The notes under the pieces: generated by a model
Told to the model about the DNA's origin: nothing
Database searches by the model: none
The model's input: only the letters and a program-made list of their open reading frames with translations
Translations under genes and position numbers: made by a program
Part shown: one piece after another, positions 32,085 to 39,428 of the stretch
How positions within the stretch are numbered: position 1 is the stretch's first letter
Layout: every line of letters begins with the position of its first letter
Assembly: GCF_008704555.1 (NCBI RefSeq)
Contig: NZ_CP023702.1
Location: 5,742,001-5,806,000, forward strand
Length of the DNA: 64,000 bases
Direction of reading: 5' to 3'
From: Streptomyces nitrosporeus
GTDB taxonomy: Bacteria > Actinomycetota > Actinomycetes > Streptomycetales > Streptomycetaceae

Positions 32085-33051
32085 CGTCCGCCCCCTTCCC
32101 GTCCGCCGCCGTGGCCGTGCCGCCGTTTCCGGTCGTGGTGCCGTGCCTGGTCGTGGTGCCGTCCTCGGTCGTGGTGCCGTTTCCGGTCGTGGTGTTGTGC
32201 CCGGTCGTGGTCCCGTGCCCGGCTGTACCGTCGTCCCCGGCCGTACGGTCGTCCCCGGTCGTCCCGTCGTCCCCGGCCGTCCTGCCGTCCGCCTCGCCGG
32301 TCCTGTCCGCGGCCGTGTCCTCATGCGGGGCGGTGGTGTCCCGGGACCCGCTCCCGGTGCGTACGGTCAGCACGTCTTCGGGGGCCTCGCTGCACACCGC
32401 GAGCACCGTGGTGCCGCCGTCCGCGACGGAGCGCAGCAGGGCCCAGGCATCGGCCCGTTCGGCGGCGGACAGCTTGAGGTCGGTGTCGTCGACGGCGAGC
32501 AGCCGCGGGCGGCCCATGAGGGCCAGCGCCAGGGAGAGCCGCAACGCCTCCAGCCGCTCCAGGTCCCGGACCGGGGTGCGCTCGGCCTTGGGGAGGGCGG
32601 CGGGGTCCAGACCGACGGCGTCCAGAGCCTCCTCCACCGAGGCCCGTACGGCGGCGCGCGCCGCGCGGGGCCGGAACAGGGCGCTCGGCGAACCGTCGAA
32701 ACGGCGCCGCAGCAGGGCCCGCTCGCGGAGGTGCTCGGCGACCGTGAACGCGGGATCGAGTTCGTTGACTCCCGGGACCGGGCCCAGAGCGCTGATCGCC
32801 CGGACCGCGCCGGCCCGCCGGGGCAGAGGCAGTCCGTCCACCTCGGCACGGCCCCGGCCGGCACGCATCCGGCCGGTGAGTGTCAGCAGCAGACAGGTGC
32901 GCCCCGATCCGGACGGCCCTTCGACGGCCACGAGCGAGCCGGGAGCCGCCGTCAGGGACACCCTCTGGAAGACCCACCCCCGGGGTCCCTTCAACCCGAG
33001 GTCCCCGGCGCTCACCGCCGCTCCTCGCGCACTCTCCACGGCCTGCCCCAT
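32056..33051 (-). CDS. ABC-type ATP-binding protein with degenerate motifs and Thr/Gly repeat tail
   Basis: A 331-residue ABC nucleotide-binding domain partner of the YhgE/Pip protein. The core (about 15-235) is ABC-like but altered. Walker A reads GPSGSGRT, with Arg in place of Lys. The LSGGQ signature is replaced by sequence around VRDLERLEALRLSLALAL. Walker B LLAVDD has Asp where the catalytic Glu is usual, and the switch His is not seen (LAVCSEAPED). ATP hydrolysis may be lost or slow. Residues 258-310 form nine imperfect hexapeptides of TxxGxx type. ATG at 33051. A TetR-type palindrome and promoter lie just upstream. Confidence 0.8.
   Translation of the reverse strand: MGQAVESARGAAVSAGDLGLKGPRGWVFQRVSLTAAPGSLVAVEGPSGSGRTCLLLTLTGRMRAGRGRAEVDGLPLPRRAGAVRAISALGPVPGVNELDPAFTVAEHLRERALLRRRFDGSPSALFRPRAARAAVRASVEEALDAVGLDPAALPKAERTPVRDLERLEALRLSLALALMGRPRLLAVDDTDLKLSAAERADAWALLRSVADGGTTVLAVCSEAPEDVLTVRTGSGSRDTTAPHEDTAADRTGEADGRTAGDDGTTGDDRTAGDDGTAGHGTTTGHNTTTGNGTTTEDGTTTRHGTTTGNGGTATAADGKGADDAIAGTGRA
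32125..32280 (-). repeat. Hexapeptide-coding repeat array in the ABC gene
   Basis: This stretch encodes nine imperfect units of six residues (one is five), such as TAGDDG, TTTGHN, TTTGNG and TTTEDG. The DNA shows matching imperfect 18-base repeats of the GTCGTGGTGCCGT type on the plus strand. Such arrays tend to change copy number between strains. Confidence 0.85.
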
Positions 33052-33055
33052 TCTT

Positions 33056-33077
33056 TTGAACTGACTGGTCAGTGCAA
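33056..33077. promoter_or_regulatory. TetR-type palindromic operator
   Basis: The core ACTGACTGGTCAGT (33060-33073) is a perfect inverted repeat. With flanking TTG and CAA it becomes a 22-base palindrome with one mismatched pair. It overlaps the predicted transcription start region of the ABC-YhgE-TetR operon, just upstream of the ABC start codon, so repressor binding would block initiation or elongation. Confidence 0.75.
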
Positions 33078-33078
33078 A

Positions 33079-33107
33079 AAAGTAGCGGCCCTGGACACGG
33101 AAGGCAA
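33079..33107 (-). promoter_or_regulatory. Promoter of the ABC-YhgE-TetR operon
   Basis: Reading leftward, TTGCCT (complement at 33102-33107) and TACTTT (complement at 33079-33084) are separated by 17 bases, as expected for a housekeeping sigma factor. The predicted start falls inside the adjacent palindromic operator. Confidence 0.6.
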
Positions 33108-33207
33108 AACCGCAGACCAGGGCCGGTTTCAGGTGGATTGTCAGTGGGGGCCGTCACGATGGACACATACGGCTACGCAGCCGTCACCCGACGACAGGAG
33201 GTTCGTC

Positions 33208-33729
33208 ATGGCCAGCTCGTCCGCAGCCGCCGCACCGCGGCGCCGCGCAGGCAGCCCTGCCCCCTCACTGACCGGTCCGGCAACCGACGTCCACCCCGTA
33301 CCCCGCCGTGCCGCGGCGCCCCCCGCAGCCCTCGACCTGCTCGCCCTGGCCCGCGACGGCCTCGAAGAAGCCCGCGGGCTCGACGTGCCCAACGAGCGGT
33401 ACGCCACCGCACACCTCGCGGCCCTGCGTACCGCGGCCGCGGTGCTCGCCGCCCGCGCGCGGCCGGAGGCCGGCGGACGCCGCCGGGAGAAGATCCGCAG
33501 CGCCTGGGAGGTCCTCCCCGAAGTCGCGCCGGAACTCGCCGAGTGGAGCGCCCTGTTCGCCTCCGGAGCCGAGCGGCGGGCCCGCGCCGAAGCCGGTATA
33601 CAGGGCGCCGCCGACCACCGGGACGCCGACGGACTGCTGCGCGACGCGGCCCTGTTCCTGCGTCTGGTCGAGCGGCTGCTGGTCCTCCGGCCGGTCCTCC
33701 CGCGCCAGCCCCGGGACCGGCCGGCGTAG
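33208..33729 (+). CDS. SAV_6107-family HEPN-domain protein
   Basis: A 173-residue mostly helical protein. The central part (ALDLLALARDGLEEARGLDVPNERYATAHLAALRTAAAVLAARARP) resembles the HEPN fold of the actinobacterial SAV_6107 family. The first 35 residues are Ala/Pro/Arg-rich and look disordered. ATG at 33208 with AGGAGG seven bases before it. A much longer open frame to the left is the antisense of the ABC gene. HEPN proteins are often RNA-binding or nucleases, but I see no clear RxxxxH catalytic motif, so no activity is claimed. It precedes a methyltransferase gene in the same direction. Confidence 0.78.
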   Translation: MASSSAAAAPRRRAGSPAPSLTGPATDVHPVPRRAAAPPAALDLLALARDGLEEARGLDVPNERYATAHLAALRTAAAVLAARARPEAGGRRREKIRSAWEVLPEVAPELAEWSALFASGAERRARAEAGIQGAADHRDADGLLRDAALFLRLVERLLVLRPVLPRQPRDRPA

Positions 33730-33807
33730 CGGCAGCCGGACGGCGGAGGCGTGCCCGGAGGCCGGTGCCGGCCACGGGTGACCTGGGCGGCGGCGGGAGG
33801 CAATAGG

Positions 33808-34641
33808 GTGGAGAGCACCGAACCACCTGCACCGTTCACGCTCCGCCGTCCGTGGCGGCACCGTGCCGAGGAGTCAACTGCCGTGTCGGACCAGCTGCGC
33901 CCCCGCGCCTCCCTCCGTACCGCCGTGGTCTGGGAGGTCCTCAAGGACGCCCTCGAACGCCGCGTCGAGGCGACCGGCAGGGATGCCCTGGACGTACTGG
34001 ACACCGGTGGCGGCACCGGGAACTTCGCGGTGCCCGTGGCCCGGCTCGGCCACCGGGTCACCGTCGTCGACCCCAGCCCCAACGCCCTCTTCGCCCTGGA
34101 GCGCCGGGCCGCCGAAGCGGGGGTCGCCGACCGGGTCCGCGGTGTCCAGGGCGACATCCTGGGCCTCTTCGAGGTGGCGGACCGCGCCGGATACGACGCC
34201 GTGCTGTGCCACGGCGTCCTGGAATACGTCGACGACCCCGCCGAAGGCGTACGGACCGCGGCCGGCGCACTGCGCCCGTCGGGTGCGCTCAGTCTCCTCG
34301 GCGCCGGTCTCGGCGGCGCCGTCCTGGCACGGGCCCTCGCCGGGCACTTCGCGGAGGCCCGCCAGGCGCTCCAGGACCCGTCGGGACGCTGGGGCGAGGG
34401 CGACCCGGTGCCGCGCAGGTTCACCGCGGAGCAGCTGACCCGCCTGGTGGAGGCCGCCGGGGTGGAGGTGGGCGCCGTGCACGGGGTGCGCGTCTTCGCC
34501 GACCTGGTCCCGGGTGCCCTGGTCGACGCCGAACCGGGCGCGATGGAGGCACTGCTGAGCCTTGAGGCGGCCGTCGCGGAACTGCCCTCCTTCCACGCCG
34601 TGGCGACCCAGCTGCACGTTCTCGGCGAGAAGCGCGCCTGA
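33808..34641 (+). CDS. Class I SAM-dependent methyltransferase
   Basis: A 277-residue methyltransferase. The SAM-binding motif I is VLDTGGGTGNFAVPVARLG near residue 58, motif II VTVVDPSPNAL near residue 81, and the DAVLCHGVLEYVDDPAEGV block near residue 132 is typical of small-molecule or tRNA-modifying enzymes of the UbiE/CmoA type. The GTG at 33808 is preferred because GGGAGG lies seven bases before it; an in-frame start at 33751 lacks one. No substrate can be assigned from context. It lies 78 bases after the HEPN-family gene, so the two may be co-transcribed. Confidence 0.87.
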   Translation: MESTEPPAPFTLRRPWRHRAEESTAVSDQLRPRASLRTAVVWEVLKDALERRVEATGRDALDVLDTGGGTGNFAVPVARLGHRVTVVDPSPNALFALERRAAEAGVADRVRGVQGDILGLFEVADRAGYDAVLCHGVLEYVDDPAEGVRTAAGALRPSGALSLLGAGLGGAVLARALAGHFAEARQALQDPSGRWGEGDPVPRRFTAEQLTRLVEAAGVEVGAVHGVRVFADLVPGALVDAEPGAMEALLSLEAAVAELPSFHAVATQLHVLGEKRA

Positions 34642-34942
34642 CACCCCGCACCGGGAGGCCGGGGCAGGGCCGGAGAACGGCCGCAGCGTTGCTGATCAGC
34701 AACGCAGCCGCAGACGGAGTAGCGTCCGGAACACCCGATCGGGGCTCCGGCCCCGTATGATCGGGTGACACCATCCGGCATGACGGATCGGAGGTCGGGG
34801 AATCTACGCCTCAGCAGCCGAGCCGGCATGACGGTCCGGACTGGCTAGGGCTAGAGGGCGGGTTTCACGGGGGCGAATCCCTGCCTATCCTGGAAGGGCC
34901 GCATAACGGTCGCCCCCCGCGGCCGACGACGAGGAGGACTCC
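34642..34942. other. Structured non-coding gap upstream of the DUF3040 gene
   Basis: No gene fits. The gap holds a perfect 20-base palindrome (34686-34705), a long bulged hairpin (34732-34767: outer arms CACCCGATC/GATCGGGTG, inner GGGGC/GCCCC), and a 12-base direct repeat CCGGCATGACGG at 34775-34786 and 34823-34834, each copy inside a small stem. TTTCAC (34863-34868) and TATCCT (34886-34891), 17 bases apart, are a candidate promoter for DUF3040. Confidence 0.6.
34686..34705. promoter_or_regulatory. Perfect 20-bp palindrome
   Basis: GCGTTGCTGATCAGCAACGC reads identically on both strands. It lies 45 bases after the methyltransferase stop and about 240 before the DUF3040 gene. It has no loop, which suits a dimeric DNA-binding protein better than a terminator. 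Confidence 0.6.
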
Positions 34943-35341
34943 GTGCCGCTCTCGGAGCACGAGCAGCGCATGCTCGAGCAGATGGAGCGAGCGCTGTACG
35001 CCGAAGATCCCAAGTTCGCGACAGCGCTTGAGGGAAGCGGGCTGCGCAGGTACACCCGGCGACGGGTCTACCAGGCGGTGGCCGGTTTTCTGGTGGGTAT
35101 CGCGCTCCTCATGGCCGGAATGGTCGCCCAGCAGATCTGGATCAGCGTGGTGGGGTTCCTCGTCATGCTGGGCTGTGCCGTGCTGGCGGTCACCGGATGG
35201 CGCAAGGCGCCCAAGCCAGGTGAGCAGCAGCAGGCAGGGAGCGGGGGAGGCGGCGACAGCCCGCATCCCCGGCAGCGTCGCTCGGTGATGAACCGGATCG
35301 AGCAGCGGTGGCAGCGACGCCGGGACGAACAGGGCCAGTGA
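34943..35341 (+). CDS. DUF3040 family small membrane protein
   Basis: A 132-residue protein. The N-terminus LSEHEQRMLEQMERALYAEDPKFATAL is the DUF3040 signature. Two hydrophobic segments follow (residues about 48-90, VAGFLVGIALLMAGMVAQQIW and VVGFLVMLGCAVLAVTGW), then a basic Gln/Gly/Arg-rich tail. GTG at 34943 with GAGGAGG upstream. In mycobacteria a DUF3040 gene (Rv2169c, from memory) sits just before mraZ-rsmH, and here too it is the first gene before the dcw block. Role unknown, possibly linked to division or envelope. Confidence 0.88.
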   Translation: MPLSEHEQRMLEQMERALYAEDPKFATALEGSGLRRYTRRRVYQAVAGFLVGIALLMAGMVAQQIWISVVGFLVMLGCAVLAVTGWRKAPKPGEQQQAGSGGGGDSPHPRQRRSVMNRIEQRWQRRRDEQGQ

Positions 35342-35400
35342 GCGTGGCACCGCCTCGGCGGTGCCGGCCGGTCCCCGCGCTCGGGCCGTGCTTCACACTT

Positions 35401-35444
35401 CACGGGTGAGGGGCGGACGCATCTGCGTCCGCCCCTCACCCGTG
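35401..35444. terminator. Perfect 20-bp hairpin, bidirectional terminator
   Basis: Arms at 35401-35420 and 35425-35444 are perfectly complementary with a 4-base loop (ATCT). The hairpin lies 60 bases after the DUF3040 stop, between it and the convergent transglutaminase operon, so it can serve both. The remaining gap up to 35640 shows no gene. Confidence 0.88.
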
Positions 35445-35640
35445 CGCGGGCTCTCGGTGCCCACCGGCCGGCCCGCGCGGCCGGGCACGGGCCACGCCCG
35501 CACCCGCTCGCCGCGTCCCCTCCTTCCGAGAGCCCCGGACAAGGGGTGGGCCCGGCTCACGGGGTCGGCCCCCGGCGTGGGGTGGAAGGAGCGCCGTCCC
35601 CGCCGCCGGGGAGACGGGCCCCTCACCCCGCCCGACGACC

Positions 35641-38070
35641 TCAGACCCGGGCCCGCGGGGGGCGCAGACGGGCGGTGAGGGCGGCCCAGCGGCCCCGGCC
35701 GCCCGTACGGTCCGCCCAGCGCCGTGACAGCCGGGCCCGCAGGTCGGAAAGGGCCCACACCACCCGGACGGCCGAACGCGGTGCGAACGTCGCACGCAGC
35801 CGGGCCGCCCGCCCGGCGGAGGCGCGCAGCCCGGCCCGTACCGCCGCCACATCCTCGAAGAGCCCGCCCGCCGCCCGGGGGCGCGGCGCGTACAGCACCT
35901 GTTCCACCGCGCCCGCCAGCCGGTGGACCGCCTCGGCCGCGCTGGTGTCCAGCTCACCCAGCCGGACGATCCGTGCCGCCGTCCCGCGGGGCGTCGCCGA
36001 ATCGTCCGGTGCCACCCCGTGGTCCCAGGCGGTGTCGACGGCCTCCCGCCAGGCGGCCAGGACCCTGGCCGCCGTGTCGGCCGGCGCACGGCCCCGTGAG
36101 ACGCCCAGCCTGCGCGAGCGCGCCCGCAGCCGCCAGAGCAGAGGGAGGAACGGCAGTGCGAGCACCACCAGACCGCCGAGCGTCCACAGGACGATCCTGC
36201 CCACCGGCGCCCCGGGGTCCCCGGAGGCCAGGGCGCCCGGAGCCGTGGACTCACCGCACTCACCCAGGCGCCGGCTCTGCTCCGGACAGGTCTCCGACGC
36301 CGACGGGGCGTCGGACGGCGTCGCGGTGACGTCCTGCGAGGGCTGCTCCGGAGCGTCGGCCCCGTCGGAGGGAGCCTGCGGCAGTGCGTACGACGGTGTG
36401 CTGCCCCGGGACGGGGTCGGCTCGAAACGGGTCCAGCCCACGCCCTCGAAGTACAGCTCCGGCCAGGCGTGCGCGTCCTTCAGCCCGACCGTCATGGAGC
36501 CGTCGCCCTTGGCCGTGCCCGGGGTGAAGCCCACCGCCACCCGCGCGGGGATCCCCAGCGTCCTGGCCATCGCCGCCATCGTGAACGAGAAGTGGACGCA
36601 GAAACCCTCCCGGTCCCTCAGGAAACGCTCGATCGCCGCCGTACCCGTGCCCGACGTCACCGTCGTGTCGTAGCGGAAACCGCCCTCGGAGGCGAACCAG
36701 TCCTGGAGCCTCACCGCCCGCTCGTAGTCGTTGCGGGCGCCCTCGGTGACCTCCTCGGCGGTCCGCAGGACCACATCGGGCAGCGAGCCGGGGACCCGGG
36801 TGTACTCACTCGCCAGATCCGAACGCGGTGCCATCGCGCGGGCGAGCTGGCCGGCCGTCGGCATCACCGTCAGGCTGCTGACCTCGTAGTTCACGCCGCG
36901 CGTCGTCTGGCCGTCGTCCCCGACGAGGGTGCGCCCCTCCGGTTCGTACCGCCAGCGGCCCTCGACGTCCACCGCGCTCGCCGGGTACGGCATCGGCAGG
37001 TACGTCTGCGCGTACGAACCGGCCGCCGAGAAACTCGTCCTGACCTCGGCCACGGGAACGTCATGGCCAAGCCCGGCGGGCTGGGGGAGCCGCTCCGGGA
37101 CGTCCCGCAGCCGGCGCGTCGAGGACTTCCACTCGCTTCCGTCGAACCGGTCCAGGGCCAGGATGCGGATGTAGAAGTCCTGCGGGGAGGGGGAATCGGT
37201 GCGGTAGGTCATGACCTCCCGGTCGACCGGCTGGTTGAGGTTGTTCTGCAGCGAGACCAACGGGTTCACGGCGGAGATCGTGCCTCCGCCGCCACCCCGG
37301 CCCGTGCCGCCGCCCCCGCCGTCCAGCAGCCCGCCGTCCAGCGCGGGGAGCGCCGCGGGTACGACGAGCGCGACCCCCAGGGCCACCGCCCCGATACGTC
37401 GGCCGGTACGGACCGGGGCACGCCCCGCCCCCTCCAGGCCGGCCACCAGACCGCCCGGACCGCGGGAGGCCCCGCCGAAGACCCGGCCCCAGCCCGACAG
37501 CCGGTCCCGGCCCTCGGCCAGCAGGAGGAGCAGATATCCGCAGGCCGCGAGCAGGAACCAGAGCCGGCCCGCACCCTCGTCCGCGAGCCCCGCCGCGACC
37601 GAGTAGAGCGCCAGCAGCGGCAGTCCCGCCGGGGCGGCGCTGCGGAAGGTCACCGCGAGGACGTCGACGGCCAGCCCTATCAGCAGCACCCCGCCGACCA
37701 GCATCAGCGAGATGCCGTCCGTCGCCGGTGCCGGGATCGCGTACCGGCCCACGTCGTCGGAGCCCGCCGCCAGCAGCTCGAAGAGCCACCGGACGGCCTG
37801 CGGACCGGGCACCGCACCGAACAGGGCGTACTCCCGGGCGAAGGCCACGGTCAGCAGGAGCACCGTCGCCAGCATCTGCAGACAGACCGTCAGGAACCGG
37901 GCCGGCGACAGCCACCGGACCAGCACCCCCACCGCGCTCTGGACCGCCAGCAGGAACGCGGCCTGCACCAGCCACCGCGAGCCCTCCACCAGGGGCAGCA
38001 GAGCGCCCGACGCCATCAGCGTCGCCGCCCACGCACACAGCGCCAGCCGGATCCGCCCGCTCACGACCAT
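35641..38070 (-). CDS. TgpA-like DUF3488 and transglutaminase-domain membrane protein
   Basis: About 809 residues. The N-terminal 230 residues hold six or seven membrane helices (DUF3488 type). An extracytoplasmic transglutaminase-like domain follows (residues about 420-560) with the catalytic triad visible as Cys in REGFCVHFSFTMAAMARTLGIPARVAVG and His/Asp in DAHAWPELYFEGVGW. One further helix and a cytoplasmic tail close the protein. ATG at 38070 overlaps the DUF58 stop by 10 bases. An in-frame GTG at 38064, forming a GTGA overlap with better-spaced GGGGGG upstream, is an equally good start. Last gene of the moxR-DUF58-TgpA operon, probably envelope-modifying. Confidence 0.9.
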   Translation of the reverse strand: MVVSGRIRLALCAWAATLMASGALLPLVEGSRWLVQAAFLLAVQSAVGVLVRWLSPARFLTVCLQMLATVLLLTVAFAREYALFGAVPGPQAVRWLFELLAAGSDDVGRYAIPAPATDGISLMLVGGVLLIGLAVDVLAVTFRSAAPAGLPLLALYSVAAGLADEGAGRLWFLLAACGYLLLLLAEGRDRLSGWGRVFGGASRGPGGLVAGLEGAGRAPVRTGRRIGAVALGVALVVPAALPALDGGLLDGGGGGTGRGGGGGTISAVNPLVSLQNNLNQPVDREVMTYRTDSPSPQDFYIRILALDRFDGSEWKSSTRRLRDVPERLPQPAGLGHDVPVAEVRTSFSAAGSYAQTYLPMPYPASAVDVEGRWRYEPEGRTLVGDDGQTTRGVNYEVSSLTVMPTAGQLARAMAPRSDLASEYTRVPGSLPDVVLRTAEEVTEGARNDYERAVRLQDWFASEGGFRYDTTVTSGTGTAAIERFLRDREGFCVHFSFTMAAMARTLGIPARVAVGFTPGTAKGDGSMTVGLKDAHAWPELYFEGVGWTRFEPTPSRGSTPSYALPQAPSDGADAPEQPSQDVTATPSDAPSASETCPEQSRRLGECGESTAPGALASGDPGAPVGRIVLWTLGGLVVLALPFLPLLWRLRARSRRLGVSRGRAPADTAARVLAAWREAVDTAWDHGVAPDDSATPRGTAARIVRLGELDTSAAEAVHRLAGAVEQVLYAPRPRAAGGLFEDVAAVRAGLRASAGRAARLRATFAPRSAVRVVWALSDLRARLSRRWADRTGGRGRWAALTARLRPPRARV

Positions 38071-39428
38071 CCCCCCGAGAACCCCGTCGTACCGGGCAGC
38101 GCGCCCGAACGCGCCTCACCCGCCTCCCGCCACACCTGCGCGAGACCGGCACCGGGCGGCACCCGCACCGCTGTCCAGCCCGCCTCCCGCAGCAGCCGCA
38201 ACGAGTCATCGGTACCGGAACCCGGAGCCCCGGTTCCGCCGGCCCGCCCCCAGTCGGCGCCGCTCAGCACGAACGCGACGGCCGCGCCGCTGCGCTGCCG
38301 CATCCGGGCGGCCACCGCCGCCTGCTCCGGGCCGAGATCACCGAAGAACGCCACCAGCAGCCCCTCGGCGCTGCCGCGCAGCACGTCGTGGGCCCGGGAG
38401 AGACCGCCTCCCGAGGAGTGCCCGACGACGGCGAGCGAGTCCATCATCACACCCGCCGCCTCCGCGGACTCCTGGGCCGACGCCGCGAAACCGTCCGCGC
38501 TCCCGTCCGGGACGGCCCTCCCGTCGTCCGTCAGCAACCGCACCGCGAAGCCGCGCTCCAGCATGTGCACCAGGGCCGACGCCGCGCCCGACACCGCCCA
38601 TTCGAAGGCCGAGTCCGGACCCGCCCCCTCGTACGCGATACGCCGGGTGTCCAGCAGTACCGTGCACCTGGCCCGCTGCGGCTGTTCCTCGCGGCGCACC
38701 ATCAGCTCGCCGTACCGCGCGGTGGAACGCCAGTGCACCCGGCGCAGGTCGTCGCCGTGGCGGTAACCGCGCGGAATGATGTCGTCCTCACCGGCCAGCG
38801 CCAGGGAGCGCTGCCTGCCGTCGCCGTACCCGGACGCCTCACCCGCCAGCCGCAGCGTCGGCAGGGGCTCCGTGCGCGGCACGACGACCAGCGTGTCGTA
38901 CGCGCTGAAGGACCGGGTCAGCTCGCACATACCGAACGGGTCGCTCAGCCGCAGCTGCAGCGGTCCGAGCGGGTACCGGCCCCGCAGGTCCGAGCGCACC
39001 CGGTAGGACACCTCGCGGCTGCCGCCCGGCTCCACCCGGTCCAGCACGAAGCGGGGCCGGGGGCCCAGGACGTAGGGCACCCGGTCCTGGAGCATCAGCA
39101 GTCCCGTGGGCAGCCGGGAGACGTTGTCCGTACGCAGGTGCACCCGCGCCTCCGAGCCCGCGGGCACCCGGGACGGCGCCAGCCGCCGGCTCCCCGCGAC
39201 CCGGTAGCGGGTGCGGTAGAGCACCGTCACACAGACCAGCGGCAGCACCGCCAGCAGCAGCCCGACCCGCAGCAGGTCCCCCTGCCCCAGCACATAGGCG
39301 CAGACCGCGGCGGCGACGCCCGCGGCGAGGAAGGACCGGCCCCGGGTCGTCAGCCCGCCCAGGGCCGCCCGCAGCCCGCCCTTGCTCTCCCTGCTGTCGA
39401 CGGGGCCCGGCGCCCCGGCCGCCATCAC
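38061..39428 (-). CDS. DUF58 domain protein (MoxR-associated)
   Basis: A 455-residue protein with two N-terminal membrane helices (residues about 30-75, FLAAGVAAAVCAYVLGQ and LLRVGLLLAVLPLVCVTVL), a beta-sandwich middle part, and the DUF58 block near residue 225 (DIIPRGYRHGDDLRRVHWRSTARYGELMVRREEQ). The C-terminal von Willebrand A-like region includes CTVLLDTRRIAYE. The ATG at 39428 overlaps the moxR stop by four bases, and the 3' end overlaps the transglutaminase gene, giving a tightly coupled three-gene operon. By family knowledge MoxR ATPases act as chaperones for such VWA-type partners. Confidence 0.9.
   Translation of the reverse strand: MMAAGAPGPVDSRESKGGLRAALGGLTTRGRSFLAAGVAAAVCAYVLGQGDLLRVGLLLAVLPLVCVTVLYRTRYRVAGSRRLAPSRVPAGSEARVHLRTDNVSRLPTGLLMLQDRVPYVLGPRPRFVLDRVEPGGSREVSYRVRSDLRGRYPLGPLQLRLSDPFGMCELTRSFSAYDTLVVVPRTEPLPTLRLAGEASGYGDGRQRSLALAGEDDIIPRGYRHGDDLRRVHWRSTARYGELMVRREEQPQRARCTVLLDTRRIAYEGAGPDSAFEWAVSGAASALVHMLERGFAVRLLTDDGRAVPDGSADGFAASAQESAEAAGVMMDSLAVVGHSSGGGLSRAHDVLRGSAEGLLVAFFGDLGPEQAAVAARMRQRSGAAVAFVLSGADWGRAGGTGAPGSGTDDSLRLLREAGWTAVRVPPGAGLAQVWREAGEARSGALPGTTGFSGGWS

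Noticed and set aside
32125..32280. Possible CRISPR or minisatellite outside genes
   Set aside because: The repeats are in frame within the ABC gene and encode hexapeptides; no spacer structure is present.
32143..33207. Rightward extension upstream of the HEPN-family gene
   Set aside because: It covers the antisense of the ABC gene and its repeats; a strong ribosome binding site marks the true start at 33208.
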